From an uncultured Steroidobacter sp. (GTDB taxonomy: Bacteria; Pseudomonadota; Gammaproteobacteria; Steroidobacterales; Steroidobacteraceae), in the NCBI GenBank assembly GCA_937864115.1, contig CALMII010000051.1:54387-118386 (forward strand): a stretch of 64,000 nucleotides of DNA, given 5' to 3'. Below, one piece after another: positions 53,298-61,555 of this stretch. The notes under the pieces were generated by a model. It did no database searches. It was not told where the DNA came from and saw only the letters and a list, made by a program, of their open reading frames with translations. The first letter of the stretch is position 1; every line of letters starts with the position of its first letter. The position numbers and the translations under genes are program-made.

Positions 53298-53341
53298 CTA
53301 CCCCCTCCTCCGCGCAGCGGGGGAGGGTTGGGGTGGGGGCG
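53298..53341. repeat. CCTCC/GGAGG repeat, copy 4
   Basis: CCCCCTCCTCCGCGCAGCGG, then GGGAGGGTTGGGGTGGGGGCG, closely matching the copy at 39044. It fills the gap between the MFS stop and the SDR start, so it probably forms part of the mRNA leader of the SDR gene. Confidence 0.75.
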
Positions 53342-53343
53342 AA

Positions 53344-54606
53344 TCAGTCGGCGCTCGATGCGCTCAGTACTCCCGATCGATGCTCAGGCAGCCGCGGCGA
53401 TCCCAGCGTGAATACCGCGATTGCACTGAGGAACATCAGAACGATCGTCGCCATCAGAAACGGCGAATAACCGCCCGAACGATCGAACACCGCACCGGCC
53501 ACGAGCGGACCGAAAGCCGTACCGCCCGCCAGCGCCATCTGCAGCACGCCATACAGCGCACCGAAACTCTTCAGCCCGAAATGCTTCGCCGCGAGATAGG
53601 CGATGACGTCGACTTCGGAACCGACCGTGAGTCCGAACACGGCGGCCGCCGCGGCCTGACTCACCGGACTCGCACCGCTGGTCAGCAGCAGCACACAGCC
53701 GGCGATCGGAATCAGGAAGGCGCAGGTGCCGACGACATGACTGGGAAAGCGATCGAGCAGCAGGCCTGTGCCGAGCCGGCCGATGATGGAGAAGATGCCG
53801 ATCAGCGATGCGATGCCGGCAGCCGACAGCGGCGTCGCCCCGCTGTCGGTCAGGATGGGCACGAAGTGCACGACGATGCCGATGATGGTGAAGGCGAACA
53901 GCCCCGCCGCCATCAGCAGCTTGTAAAGCGCGGCCGAGCGCAATCCTTCCGCAAGACTCACGCCCGTCAATGCAGGCGCAGACGCCTGCGCCGCGATTTT
54001 CTTCTGCGCGCCGTCGCGCGCGCCGCGAAAGAACAGGAACACCAGCGGGAACACGAAGGCGCACCAGAGACTGCCCATCGCCACGAAGGCCGTGCGCCAG
54101 CCGTAACCGCCGATCAGCCAGGTCGCGAACACCGGATACAGCGCGGTCGCCACCGAGGCGCCCGACAACGTGAACGCGAAGGCGAGTCCGCGCGAGGCTT
54201 CGAAGCGGCTGGCGACGGCACTGGTCCACACCGTCGCCTGGACGCAGAACGTGCCCACGGCGACCACGACCCACAGCGTCAGCCAGTTCCAGAATTCGCC
54301 GTTCGCCGTACTCAGCAGCGCGAATGACGCGCACATCGCGGGGATGCCGACCAGTCCCACGCGGCGCGGCCCGATGCGGTCCACCATCATGCCGACGGGA
54401 ATGCAGCCGGCGGCGCTGATCAGCGCAGCGACAGTGAGTCCCGCCGCCGCCTGTGCCCGCGTCCAGCCGAACTCGCCCTGCAATGCTGCGATGAATGGAC
54501 CGAGCGCATAGACGTGCAGGACGGAGGTGGCATAGCCGAGCGCACCCGCGACCGGCAGAAACCAGTAGCTGCGCCATTCCGCCGCTGCAGGCTGGGTAGC
54601 GACCAT
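53344..54606 (-). CDS. MFS transporter (monocarboxylate/oxalate-formate antiporter type)
   Basis: 420 residues with twelve predicted membrane helices and the MFS loop motif GMMVDRIGPRRVG between helices 2 and 3. A central cytoplasmic loop (FFRGARDGAQKKIAAQ) separates the halves. It is closely similar to the transporter at 60179-61426 throughout (for example SRFEASRGLAFAFTLSGAS and IGIFSIIGRLGTGLLLDRFP). It probably imports an organic acid or exports a pathway intermediate. The ATG at 54606 (MVATQPAAAEWRSYW) aligns with the paralogue's start. Confidence 0.9.
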   Translation of the reverse strand: MVATQPAAAEWRSYWFLPVAGALGYATSVLHVYALGPFIAALQGEFGWTRAQAAAGLTVAALISAAGCIPVGMMVDRIGPRRVGLVGIPAMCASFALLSTANGEFWNWLTLWVVVAVGTFCVQATVWTSAVASRFEASRGLAFAFTLSGASVATALYPVFATWLIGGYGWRTAFVAMGSLWCAFVFPLVFLFFRGARDGAQKKIAAQASAPALTGVSLAEGLRSAALYKLLMAAGLFAFTIIGIVVHFVPILTDSGATPLSAAGIASLIGIFSIIGRLGTGLLLDRFPSHVVGTCAFLIPIAGCVLLLTSGASPVSQAAAAAVFGLTVGSEVDVIAYLAAKHFGLKSFGALYGVLQMALAGGTAFGPLVAGAVFDRSGGYSPFLMATIVLMFLSAIAVFTLGSPRLPEHRSGVLSASSAD

Positions 54607-54659
54607 CCGTCCCCCTTCGTTGTGGCGGGCTGCCGGGCTCTGGCCAGCAGCCCCCTCTC

Positions 54660-55427
54660 TTACCGGCTCTTCCACTGCGGGCGCCGCTTCTCGGCGAACG
54701 CGCGCGGACCTTCCTGTGCATCCTCGCTGCAGTAGGTCTGCACGGAGGCGTGACGCGCGGCCTGCAATGCCGCGGAGCGGCCCATCTCCGTCGCCAGCAT
54801 CACGGTCTCGCGACCGGCCTGGACGGACAACGGCGCGCCTTCGAGAATTTCGCCGGCGAGTTCCAGGGCGACCTGCATCAGCTTCTCCGGCTCCGCGAGT
54901 CGATTGACCAGGCCGATCTCGTAGGCGCGCTGCGCGGTGATCGGCTTACCGGTGAGGATGATCTCCATCATGATCCGCTGCGGAATCATGTGGATCAGCG
55001 GTGCCGCCCACGGCGAGCTGCGGCCGACCTTCACCTCGGTGATCGCGAATTTCGCTGCCGTGCTCGCGACGCACAGATCGCAGGCCTGCGCGATCATCCA
55101 GCCGCCGGCGAAAGCCACGCCGTTGACGGCGGCGATCGTCGGCTTGGTCAGCTCGATGTTGTCGCCCGGCACCGGGAACATGTCGCGCGGCGGCACCTGC
55201 AGATTGCGCTCCACCATTTCCTTGAGATCGCCGCCGGCGCAGAACGCCTTGTCGCCGCTGCCCGTGAGAATCGCGACCCGCAGGTTCGCATCGCGCTCGA
55301 AGCGGTCCCACGCGGCGAAGAGTCCGTCGCGAATGTCCTTGCCGAGTGCATTGCGCTGCTCGGGACGATTCAGGGTGATGATGGCGATGCCATCGGCACG
55401 GGCTTCGAACAGGACGGCGTCGCTCAT
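54660..55427 (-). CDS. Enoyl-CoA hydratase/isomerase family protein
   Basis: 255 residues, complete crotonase fold: ITLNRPEQRNALGKDIRDGL, oxyanion-hole segments KAFCAGGDLKEM and NGVAFAGGWMIAQACD, then ITEVKVGRSSPWAAP and GLVNRLAEPEKLM, ending EGPRAFAEKRRPQWKSR. It hydrates or isomerises an enoyl-CoA. Its ATG overlaps the stop of the CoA-transferase gene by one base, so it belongs to the ACAD/lyase/CoA-transferase operon. It starts close after READ-like leader residues MSDAVLFEARADG; no alternative start is needed. Confidence 0.92.
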   Translation of the reverse strand: MSDAVLFEARADGIAIITLNRPEQRNALGKDIRDGLFAAWDRFERDANLRVAILTGSGDKAFCAGGDLKEMVERNLQVPPRDMFPVPGDNIELTKPTIAAVNGVAFAGGWMIAQACDLCVASTAAKFAITEVKVGRSSPWAAPLIHMIPQRIMMEIILTGKPITAQRAYEIGLVNRLAEPEKLMQVALELAGEILEGAPLSVQAGRETVMLATEMGRSAALQAARHASVQTYCSEDAQEGPRAFAEKRRPQWKSR

Positions 55428-56701
55428 CAGAAACCTCTGCGCTGGATGGCGTGTGCCGCCTTGTCCAGTTCTTCACGAAAATCGGGATGGGCAATGGAGA
55501 TCAGGCGACGCGTGCGTTCCGCCAGCGTCTGGCCTTTCAGCTCGGCGGCGCCGAATTCGGTGACGATGACGTCGACGTCGGTACGCGCCGTGGTGACCGG
55601 GCCGGAAAGTGCCGGCGTGATGCGGCTGATCCTGCCGCTCTTCGCCGTGGCCGGCAGCGCGATGATGGAATGGCCGCCGCGCGAACGCATGCCGGCGCGC
55701 ACGTAATCCACCTGCCCGCCGGTGCCGCCCACATAGACATCGCCGGTCTGTTCGGCATTCACCTGTCCGGTCAGATCGACTTCGATGGCGGAGTTGATGG
55801 TGACGAGCCGCGCAAGCTGCGCGAGCGTCGCCTCGGCATGCGTGTACGAGGACGCACGCATGCCGATCTTCGGATTGCGGTTGGCGAAGTCGTACAGTCG
55901 CTTCGTACCGATCAGTGCGCCGGTGATGGACACACCTGCATCGATGGCCTTGCGCGCATTCGTGATCACGCCCTTCTCGACCAGATCGACGAGGCCATCG
56001 CCGATCATGCCCGAATGCACGCCGAGATCGCGCCGGTCGTGCAGCAGACGCAGGATCGCATCCGGCGTCGCGCCGACGCCGACCTGGATCACCGAACCGT
56101 CTTCGATATACGGGGCCACGTGCTGCGCGATCGCGAGATCGGTTTCTCCGATCTTCGCCGGCGGCACCTCCACCGGCGTGCGCGAGACGTGCACGGCACA
56201 GTCGATGCGCGCAGCGGGCAGCACGTGATCGCCGTGCGTGAACGGCACCTGCTCGTTGACCTCCGCGATCACGATCCGCGCTTTCTTCACGGCCGCATCG
56301 ACGAAATCGCTGATGAGGCCGAAGCTGTGATTGCCGTCGGCATCGGGCGGACTCACCTGCACGAACGCGACATCGCAGCCGATGACGCCGGTTTCGATCA
56401 TCGGCGCGACCTGGCTGACGTGGCACGGAATCACGCCGAGCTTGCCCGCGGCCGTGAGCGTACGCAGCGCACCGATGGCGCCCATGCTCGACAGCTGGAA
56501 CTTGCTTGCTGCGTCCGGCGTGAGCATCCCGGAAAAACTCGTCGCCGCGAACGCCGACAGATCGCCGATGCTCTCCGCCTGCGCGATCAATGCTTCGATC
56601 AGCGTCGTCGGCTCGCCGCACGCCTGTCCCCAGACGATGCGATCGCCGCGGCGCAGGAACCGGCCGAGATCGAGACCTGCGGCATCGGTCGCCATCGTCA
56701 T
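55427..56701 (-). CDS. Acetyl-CoA hydrolase/transferase family (4-hydroxybutyrate CoA-transferase-like), catalytic Glu not conserved
   Basis: 424 residues. It has the family's two halves, with QVSPPDADGNHSFGLISDFV, VGVGATPDAILRLL and GDGLVDLVEKGVITNARK. Family members such as 4-hydroxybutyrate CoA-transferase carry a catalytic glutamate in a G(I/V)H(T/S)EM segment. Here that segment reads GVHSGM, with glycine at residue 231 (codon GGC). Either the protein belongs to a subgroup with another mechanism or it is inactive as a classical CoA-transferase. It overlaps the lyase gene upstream (ATGA) and the hydratase gene downstream. Confidence 0.85.
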   Translation of the reverse strand: MTMATDAAGLDLGRFLRRGDRIVWGQACGEPTTLIEALIAQAESIGDLSAFAATSFSGMLTPDAASKFQLSSMGAIGALRTLTAAGKLGVIPCHVSQVAPMIETGVIGCDVAFVQVSPPDADGNHSFGLISDFVDAAVKKARIVIAEVNEQVPFTHGDHVLPAARIDCAVHVSRTPVEVPPAKIGETDLAIAQHVAPYIEDGSVIQVGVGATPDAILRLLHDRRDLGVHSGMIGDGLVDLVEKGVITNARKAIDAGVSITGALIGTKRLYDFANRNPKIGMRASSYTHAEATLAQLARLVTINSAIEVDLTGQVNAEQTGDVYVGGTGGQVDYVRAGMRSRGGHSIIALPATAKSGRISRITPALSGPVTTARTDVDVIVTEFGAAELKGQTLAERTRRLISIAHPDFREELDKAAHAIQRRGF

Positions 56702-57579
56702 TTGCGATTCACGAGCGCGAGCAGCGCCTGTGCCCGCACGAGATGCGGGCGGTCCAGCATCGCGCCCTTGTGACCGATCGTGCCCGCGCCCGGATTCGCG
56801 GCGAACACATCGACGATCTCCTGTGCGTGCGCGATCTCCTCGGCGCTCGGCGAGAAGCATTCGTTGATCACATCGACCTGCGCCGGATGGATCGCGAGCA
56901 TGCCGCGCCAGCCGGCGCGACGCATGGCGGTGGCGCGTCTGCGCAGTCCCGCTTCGTCCTTGAAATCGCCGTGAATGGTTTCGATGGCGGCAATGCCTGC
57001 AGCGGCGGAGCCGACGAGGCAGAGGCTGCGCGCGAGTTCGTAAGTGAAGTCATATCCGCCGCAGTCGCCGCGGTTGTCGCTGGCGCCGAGCGCGGTGGCG
57101 AGATCTTCCGCGCCCCACGACATCGCCACGACACGCGGCAGACCGGCGTAGCTGCCGATCGCCAGCATGCTCGACGGTTCTTCGGTCGCGAGCAGCATGA
57201 CCTTCGTCGAGCCGGCCTCGAGACCGAACGCGGCTTCGAACGCACTGAGATAGTGATCGAGCAGTTCCGCATCGGCACGACCGCGCGGCTTCGGAAACAT
57301 GATACCGGCCGGCGCGCCGGGCATGACGGCGGCGAGATCGGCGAGTGCATGCGGCCCCTGGATCGGATTGATGCGCACCCACAGGCGCGCGCGATGCTGA
57401 GCATTGGCTTTCAGGAAATTCGCGACCAGCGTGCGCGCCTTCGGCTTCTCCGCTTCGGCCACCGCGTCTTCGAGATCGAAGATCACGACGTCCGCACTGC
57501 TCGCGGTCGCCTTCTCCATCTTGCGTTCGCTGTCGCCCGGTGCGAACAGCCACGAGCGCGCGTTGAAAACCGTTGCCAT
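56698..57579 (-). CDS. HpcH/HpaI aldolase / citrate lyase beta-like CoA-ester lyase
   Basis: 293 residues from an ATG at 57579 with GAGG eight bases upstream. It is a TIM-barrel enzyme of the CitE/malyl-CoA lyase type: RSWLFAPGDSERKMEKA, VVIFDLEDAVAEAEKPKAR, RINPIQGPHA, PKPRGRADAELL, MLLATEEPSSML, WGAEDLATALGA and RGMLAIHPAQVDVINE. The Mg ligands are the E and D of the TEEPSSML and WGAEDLA regions. It cleaves or forms a 3-hydroxyacyl-CoA (malyl-CoA, citramalyl-CoA or similar). Its stop overlaps the CoA-transferase start by four bases. Confidence 0.9.
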   Translation of the reverse strand: MATVFNARSWLFAPGDSERKMEKATASSADVVIFDLEDAVAEAEKPKARTLVANFLKANAQHRARLWVRINPIQGPHALADLAAVMPGAPAGIMFPKPRGRADAELLDHYLSAFEAAFGLEAGSTKVMLLATEEPSSMLAIGSYAGLPRVVAMSWGAEDLATALGASDNRGDCGGYDFTYELARSLCLVGSAAAGIAAIETIHGDFKDEAGLRRRATAMRRAGWRGMLAIHPAQVDVINECFSPSAEEIAHAQEIVDVFAANPGAGTIGHKGAMLDRPHLVRAQALLALVNRK

Positions 57580-57604
57580 CAATGATCCTCGACGAAGGCG
57601 ATCT

Positions 57605-58771
57605 TCAGTAGGACTTCGGGAGTTCCAGAACTTTCTCGGCGAGGAAGTTCAGGATCATGTGCGGACTCACCGGCGCCGTTCTCGGAATGAGCACTTCGCG
57701 CAGCAGGCGCTCGACATGATACTCCTGCGCATAACCCATGCCGCCGAGCGTCAGCATCGCCGTGTGACAAGCCTCGAAGCCGAACTCTCCGGCGAGATAC
57801 TTGCCCGCGTTCGCTTCGACGCCGCAGTCTTTTCCCTTATCGAACAGCGTGGCCGCCTTCATCACCATCAGGTTCGCCGCTTCGAGCTGCGCCCAGCATT
57901 TGGCGAGCGGATGCTGGATGCCCTGGTTCTGGCCGATGGGCCGGTTGAAGACGATGCGCTCGCGTGCGTAGCGCGCGGCGCGCGCGATTGCAGCGCGACC
58001 GATGCCCACGGCTTCAGCGGCGACGAGTACGCGCTCCGGATTCAAGCCGTGCAGCAGGATCCTGAAGCCCTCGCCTTCGGCGCCGATGCGATCCGACTCG
58101 GGCACGAACAGATCCTGGATGAACAGCATGTTCGAATCGACGGCGTGCCGGCCCATCTTGTGGATCAGGCGCACGTCGATCTTCGCGCGATCGAGATCGG
58201 TGTAGAACAGCGACAGCCCTTCGGTCTTGCGCTTCACCTGATCGAGCGGCGTGGTGCGCGCGATCAGCAGCATCTTGTTCGCCACCTGCGCGGTGGAGAT
58301 CCAGATCTTCTCGCCGTTGACCAGATAACCGCCGTCGCGTTTCTCGGCGCGCGTCTTGAGTTCGGTGGTGTTGAGACCGACGTTGGGTTCGGTCACGGCG
58401 AAGCAGACCTTGTCTTCGCCGCGCACCACCGGCGGCAGCATGCGCTGCTTCTGTTCCTGCGTGCCGAACAGCACCACGGGCTGCAGACCGAAGACCGGAA
58501 GATGGATCGCCGACGCGCCGCTCATGCCGGCGCCCGACTCGGCCACCGCCTGCATCATCACGGCCGCTTCGGTGATGCCGAGGCCGGCGCCGCCGTACTC
58601 GGCCGGCATCGCAATGCCCAGCCAGCCGGCATCCACCATCGAGCGGAAGAAATCCTCGGGGAATACGCCTTCCCGGTCCTTTTCCAGCCAGTAGTCCTCC
58701 GTGAACTGGCTGCAGTGCTTCAGGACGGCTTCGCGGATGTTCTGCTGATCGGCGGTGAGTTCGAGGTCCAT
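57605..58771 (-). CDS. Acyl-CoA dehydrogenase
   Basis: 388 residues, a canonical homotetramer-type ACAD: FAVTEPNVGLNTTELKTRAE, VNGEKIWISTAQVANKM, FNRPIGQNQGIQHPLAKCW, LGGMGYAQEYHVERLLREV and the C-terminal IPRTAPVSPHMILNFLAEKV. The loop LNTTEL replaces the common GSD, as seen in some family members. First gene of the ACAD/lyase/CoA-transferase/hydratase operon, diverging from a CaiB-type CoA-transferase over 146 bp that shows no clear operator. Confidence 0.93.
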   Translation of the reverse strand: MDLELTADQQNIREAVLKHCSQFTEDYWLEKDREGVFPEDFFRSMVDAGWLGIAMPAEYGGAGLGITEAAVMMQAVAESGAGMSGASAIHLPVFGLQPVVLFGTQEQKQRMLPPVVRGEDKVCFAVTEPNVGLNTTELKTRAEKRDGGYLVNGEKIWISTAQVANKMLLIARTTPLDQVKRKTEGLSLFYTDLDRAKIDVRLIHKMGRHAVDSNMLFIQDLFVPESDRIGAEGEGFRILLHGLNPERVLVAAEAVGIGRAAIARAARYARERIVFNRPIGQNQGIQHPLAKCWAQLEAANLMVMKAATLFDKGKDCGVEANAGKYLAGEFGFEACHTAMLTLGGMGYAQEYHVERLLREVLIPRTAPVSPHMILNFLAEKVLELPKSY

Positions 58772-58917
58772 GATTTACAACCAGAAACTACAGGATTGAA
58801 CCACCACGGCCCATGAGGCAGGCGGGACAGAATGGACGGATATTAGCTCAACAGTCTGGAATCCGTACGCCAAGGCAGGGAGAATCGTCGCGCTCCCACC
58901 CCAATGAGGATTCGCGC

Positions 58918-60087
58918 ATGCCCAGCCCCGCCAAGGGCACCGGCCCGCTGGCCGGCGTAACCGTGATCGACCTGACCGCCATGGTCATGGGTCCGTACTG
59001 CACGCAGCTCATGGCCGACATGGGCGCGAACGTGATCAAGGTCGAACCGCCCGAAGGCGACAACACGCGCAACATCTCCGTCGGCCCCGTTCCGGGCATG
59101 GCCGGCGTGTTCGTGAACGTGAATCGCGGCAAGCGCAGCATCGTGCTGGATCTGCGATCGGATGAAGGCAAGGCCACGCTGCGTGCGCTCATTGCGAAGG
59201 CGGACGTGTTCGTTCATTCGATGCGCGCCAAGGCGATCGCGAAGCTGGGCTTCAGCTACCCGGATGTCGCGGCGATCAATCCCGGCATCGTCTACACGAA
59301 CTGCTATGGCTACGGCCGCCGCGGTCCCGACAGGGATCTCACCGCGTACGACGATACGATCCAGGCCGAGTGCGGCCTGCCCGCCGTGCAGCAGATGCTG
59401 ACGGGCGAAGCGAGCTTCGTCGGCACCATCGTGGCCGACAAGGTCGCGGGCATGACGGCTCTCTATGCAACCACCATGGCGCTGTTCCATCGCGCGCGTA
59501 CCGGTGAAGGCCAGGAAGTGGAAGTCGGCATGTTCGAAACCATGGCGGCCTTCATGCTGGTCGAACACGCCAACGGCGCGATGTTCAGTCCGCCGCTCGG
59601 CCCGGCGATCTATCCGCGCACCGTGGCGCCCAACCGCAAGCCGTATCGCACGAAGGACAGTTACGTCGCGGCGCTGGTCTACAACGACAAGCAATGGTCG
59701 GCGTTCATGGCGGCAGTGAAACCGCGGTGGGCGAGCGATGCGTTTGCGACGCTGAAGCAGCGTGCGCAGCAGATCGACACCGTGTATTCGCTGCTTGCGG
59801 AAACTTTTGCCGAACGCACGACGCAGGAATGGCTCGATCTGCTGCGCTCGCTCGACATTCCGGCCGCGCCGCTGCGCACGCCGGAGGAGCTGTTCGACAA
59901 TCCGCATCTCAATGCGGTGGGATTGTTCGAGACGGTGGCGACGAAGCACGGACCGGTGCGATTCCCCGGCGTGCCGACGTGGTTCTCGCGTACGCCGGGG
60001 CACGTTGCCGGTCCGGCGCCGGAGCTTGGCGAGAACACGCAGGAAATACTGGAAGAATTCGCTCTTCCTGCAGGTCAGGGTCTGTAG
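58918..60087 (+). CDS. CaiB/BaiF family CoA-transferase
   Basis: 389 residues of the class III CoA-transferase family (formyl-CoA:oxalate, carnitine, succinyl-type): GPLAGVTVIDLTAMVMGPYC, GANVIKVEPPEGDNTR, VNRGKRSIVLDLRSDEG, and the probable catalytic aspartate in LTAYDDTIQAECGL. It moves CoA between acids, activating the substrate without ATP. GAGG lies nine bases before the ATG at 58918. The final residues LPAGQGL and the TAG come from a REP-like element. The MFS transporter 91 bp downstream may carry its acid substrate. Confidence 0.92.
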   Translation: MPSPAKGTGPLAGVTVIDLTAMVMGPYCTQLMADMGANVIKVEPPEGDNTRNISVGPVPGMAGVFVNVNRGKRSIVLDLRSDEGKATLRALIAKADVFVHSMRAKAIAKLGFSYPDVAAINPGIVYTNCYGYGRRGPDRDLTAYDDTIQAECGLPAVQQMLTGEASFVGTIVADKVAGMTALYATTMALFHRARTGEGQEVEVGMFETMAAFMLVEHANGAMFSPPLGPAIYPRTVAPNRKPYRTKDSYVAALVYNDKQWSAFMAAVKPRWASDAFATLKQRAQQIDTVYSLLAETFAERTTQEWLDLLRSLDIPAAPLRTPEELFDNPHLNAVGLFETVATKHGPVRFPGVPTWFSRTPGHVAGPAPELGENTQEILEEFALPAGQGL

Positions 60088-60154
60088 GTCAGGCTTGTAG
60101 GTCAGGCTTTAGCCTGACTCCTTTAAAAAAGGCCGGCTGAAGCCGGCCCCACAC
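60067..60154. repeat. REP-like repeat, locus 17, overlapping a stop codon
   Basis: CCTGCAGGTCAGGGTCTGTAG and GTCAGGCTTG are partial unit-A heads stacked in tandem before a full unit A (GTCAGGCTTTAGCCTGAC) and an inverted unit B. The CoA-transferase stop (TAG 60085-60087) lies in a unit head. Confidence 0.88.
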
Positions 60155-60178
60155 AAGAGACACGAAAGGGGGATGACG

Positions 60179-61426
60179 ATGGCGGGCAACAAGGCGGCCA
60201 CCGAGTGGCGCAACTTCTGGTTTCTGCCCGTGGCGGCGGCGCTCGGTTATTCGATCGGCGTGCTGCACACGTATTCGCTCGGCCCCTTCATGCAACCGCT
60301 GCAGGAAGCGTTCGGCTGGAGCCGCGGACAGATTTCCTTGGGGATCACCATCGCCGGCGTCGGCACGGCGCTCTTCGGCGTGCCGGTCGGCATGCTGATC
60401 GATCGACTCGGGCCGCGCATCGTCGGTCTCATCGGCGCCATCACCATGTCGGCCTCGGTCGCGCTTCTCGGCACGGCGACCGGCGACAAGGCGAACTGGG
60501 CGCTGCTGTGGTGCGTGGTTGCGCTCGGATCGGTCTGTGTTCACGCCACGGTGTGGACCGCCGCCGTCGCAACGCGCTTCGAGGCTTCGCGCGGGCTCGC
60601 CTTCGCGGTCACGCTCTCGGGCGCTTCGATCGGTGCAACCGCTTTTCCGCTGCTCGCCACCTGGCTGATCGGCAGCTTTGGCTGGCGCACCGCCTTCGCG
60701 GCGCTGCCGGCGATCTGGGTGGCGATCGTTCTGCCGCTGCTGCTGATTTTCTTCCGGGGCGCCAATGACGGCACGCGTCAGCAGCGCGCCGCGGCAACGC
60801 TGGCAGTCAACACTCTGCCGGGCGTGACGTTTGCGGAAGGACTGCGTTCGCCCGCGTACTACAAGCTGCTGCTGGCCGGCGGCTTCTTCGCGTTCACGGC
60901 CATCGGTATCACCGTGCATTTCGTGCCGATCCTGACCGACGCCGGCGCAGAGCGCATGACTGCCGCCAGCATCGCCGGACTCATCGGCATCTTTTCCATC
61001 GTGGGCCGGCTGGGCACCGGCTTCCTGCTGGACCGGTTTCCGGGCCATGTCGTCGGCGCCGGCTGTTTCGTGCTGCCGATCATTGCGGCCGCGCTGCTGT
61101 TGTTCGATGGCGCGAATCCGATGAGCCAGTCCGCTGCCGCCGCGATCTTCGGTCTGACGGTGGGCGCCGAGATCGATGTGATCGCCTATCTCGCCACCCG
61201 CCAGTTCGGACTCAAGAGCTTCGGCAGCCTGTTCGGCGGGATCGTGACGGCGCTGGCGCTCGGCGTGGCGTTCGGTCCGCTCGTTGCCGGACAGACGTTC
61301 GATCGCTACGGCAGCTATGGCTCCTTCCTGGTGCTGAACATGATCCTGATGGCGATCAGCAGCGTCGCTCTTGCGACGCTCGGCAGGGGACGGTTCGGTG
61401 CTCGGGAACCCGCGTCCCAGGCATGA
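60179..61426 (+). CDS. MFS transporter (paralogue)
   Basis: 415 residues and twelve predicted helices; GMLIDRLGPRIVG is the MFS loop. It is strongly similar to the carrier at 53344-54606 along its length. The ATG at 60179 is preferred because AAGGGGG then has proper spacing and the start aligns with the paralogue; an ATG two codons earlier is too close to that site. It is probably co-transcribed with the CaiB-type gene and a candidate for uptake of its acid. Confidence 0.9.
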   Translation: MAGNKAATEWRNFWFLPVAAALGYSIGVLHTYSLGPFMQPLQEAFGWSRGQISLGITIAGVGTALFGVPVGMLIDRLGPRIVGLIGAITMSASVALLGTATGDKANWALLWCVVALGSVCVHATVWTAAVATRFEASRGLAFAVTLSGASIGATAFPLLATWLIGSFGWRTAFAALPAIWVAIVLPLLLIFFRGANDGTRQQRAAATLAVNTLPGVTFAEGLRSPAYYKLLLAGGFFAFTAIGITVHFVPILTDAGAERMTAASIAGLIGIFSIVGRLGTGFLLDRFPGHVVGAGCFVLPIIAAALLLFDGANPMSQSAAAAIFGLTVGAEIDVIAYLATRQFGLKSFGSLFGGIVTALALGVAFGPLVAGQTFDRYGSYGSFLVLNMILMAISSVALATLGRGRFGAREPASQA

Positions 61427-61435
61427 TCGCTCTTG

Positions 61436-61532
61436 CTGTGGGGCCGGCTTCAGCCGGCCTTCTGAAGATGTCAGCTGTGGGGCCGGCTTCAGCCGGCCAT
61501 CCGAAGATGTCAGGCTGAAGCCTGACCTACAG
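61436..61532. repeat. REP-like repeat, locus 18 (B, B, inverted A)
   Basis: Two direct unit B copies, each followed by a GAAGATGTCAG spacer, then inverted unit A. It looks like a tandem duplication of unit B plus spacer. It lies between the convergent MFS and IclR genes. Confidence 0.9.
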
Positions 61533-61555
61533 AAGAAAGCAGATCGCAGATCAAC

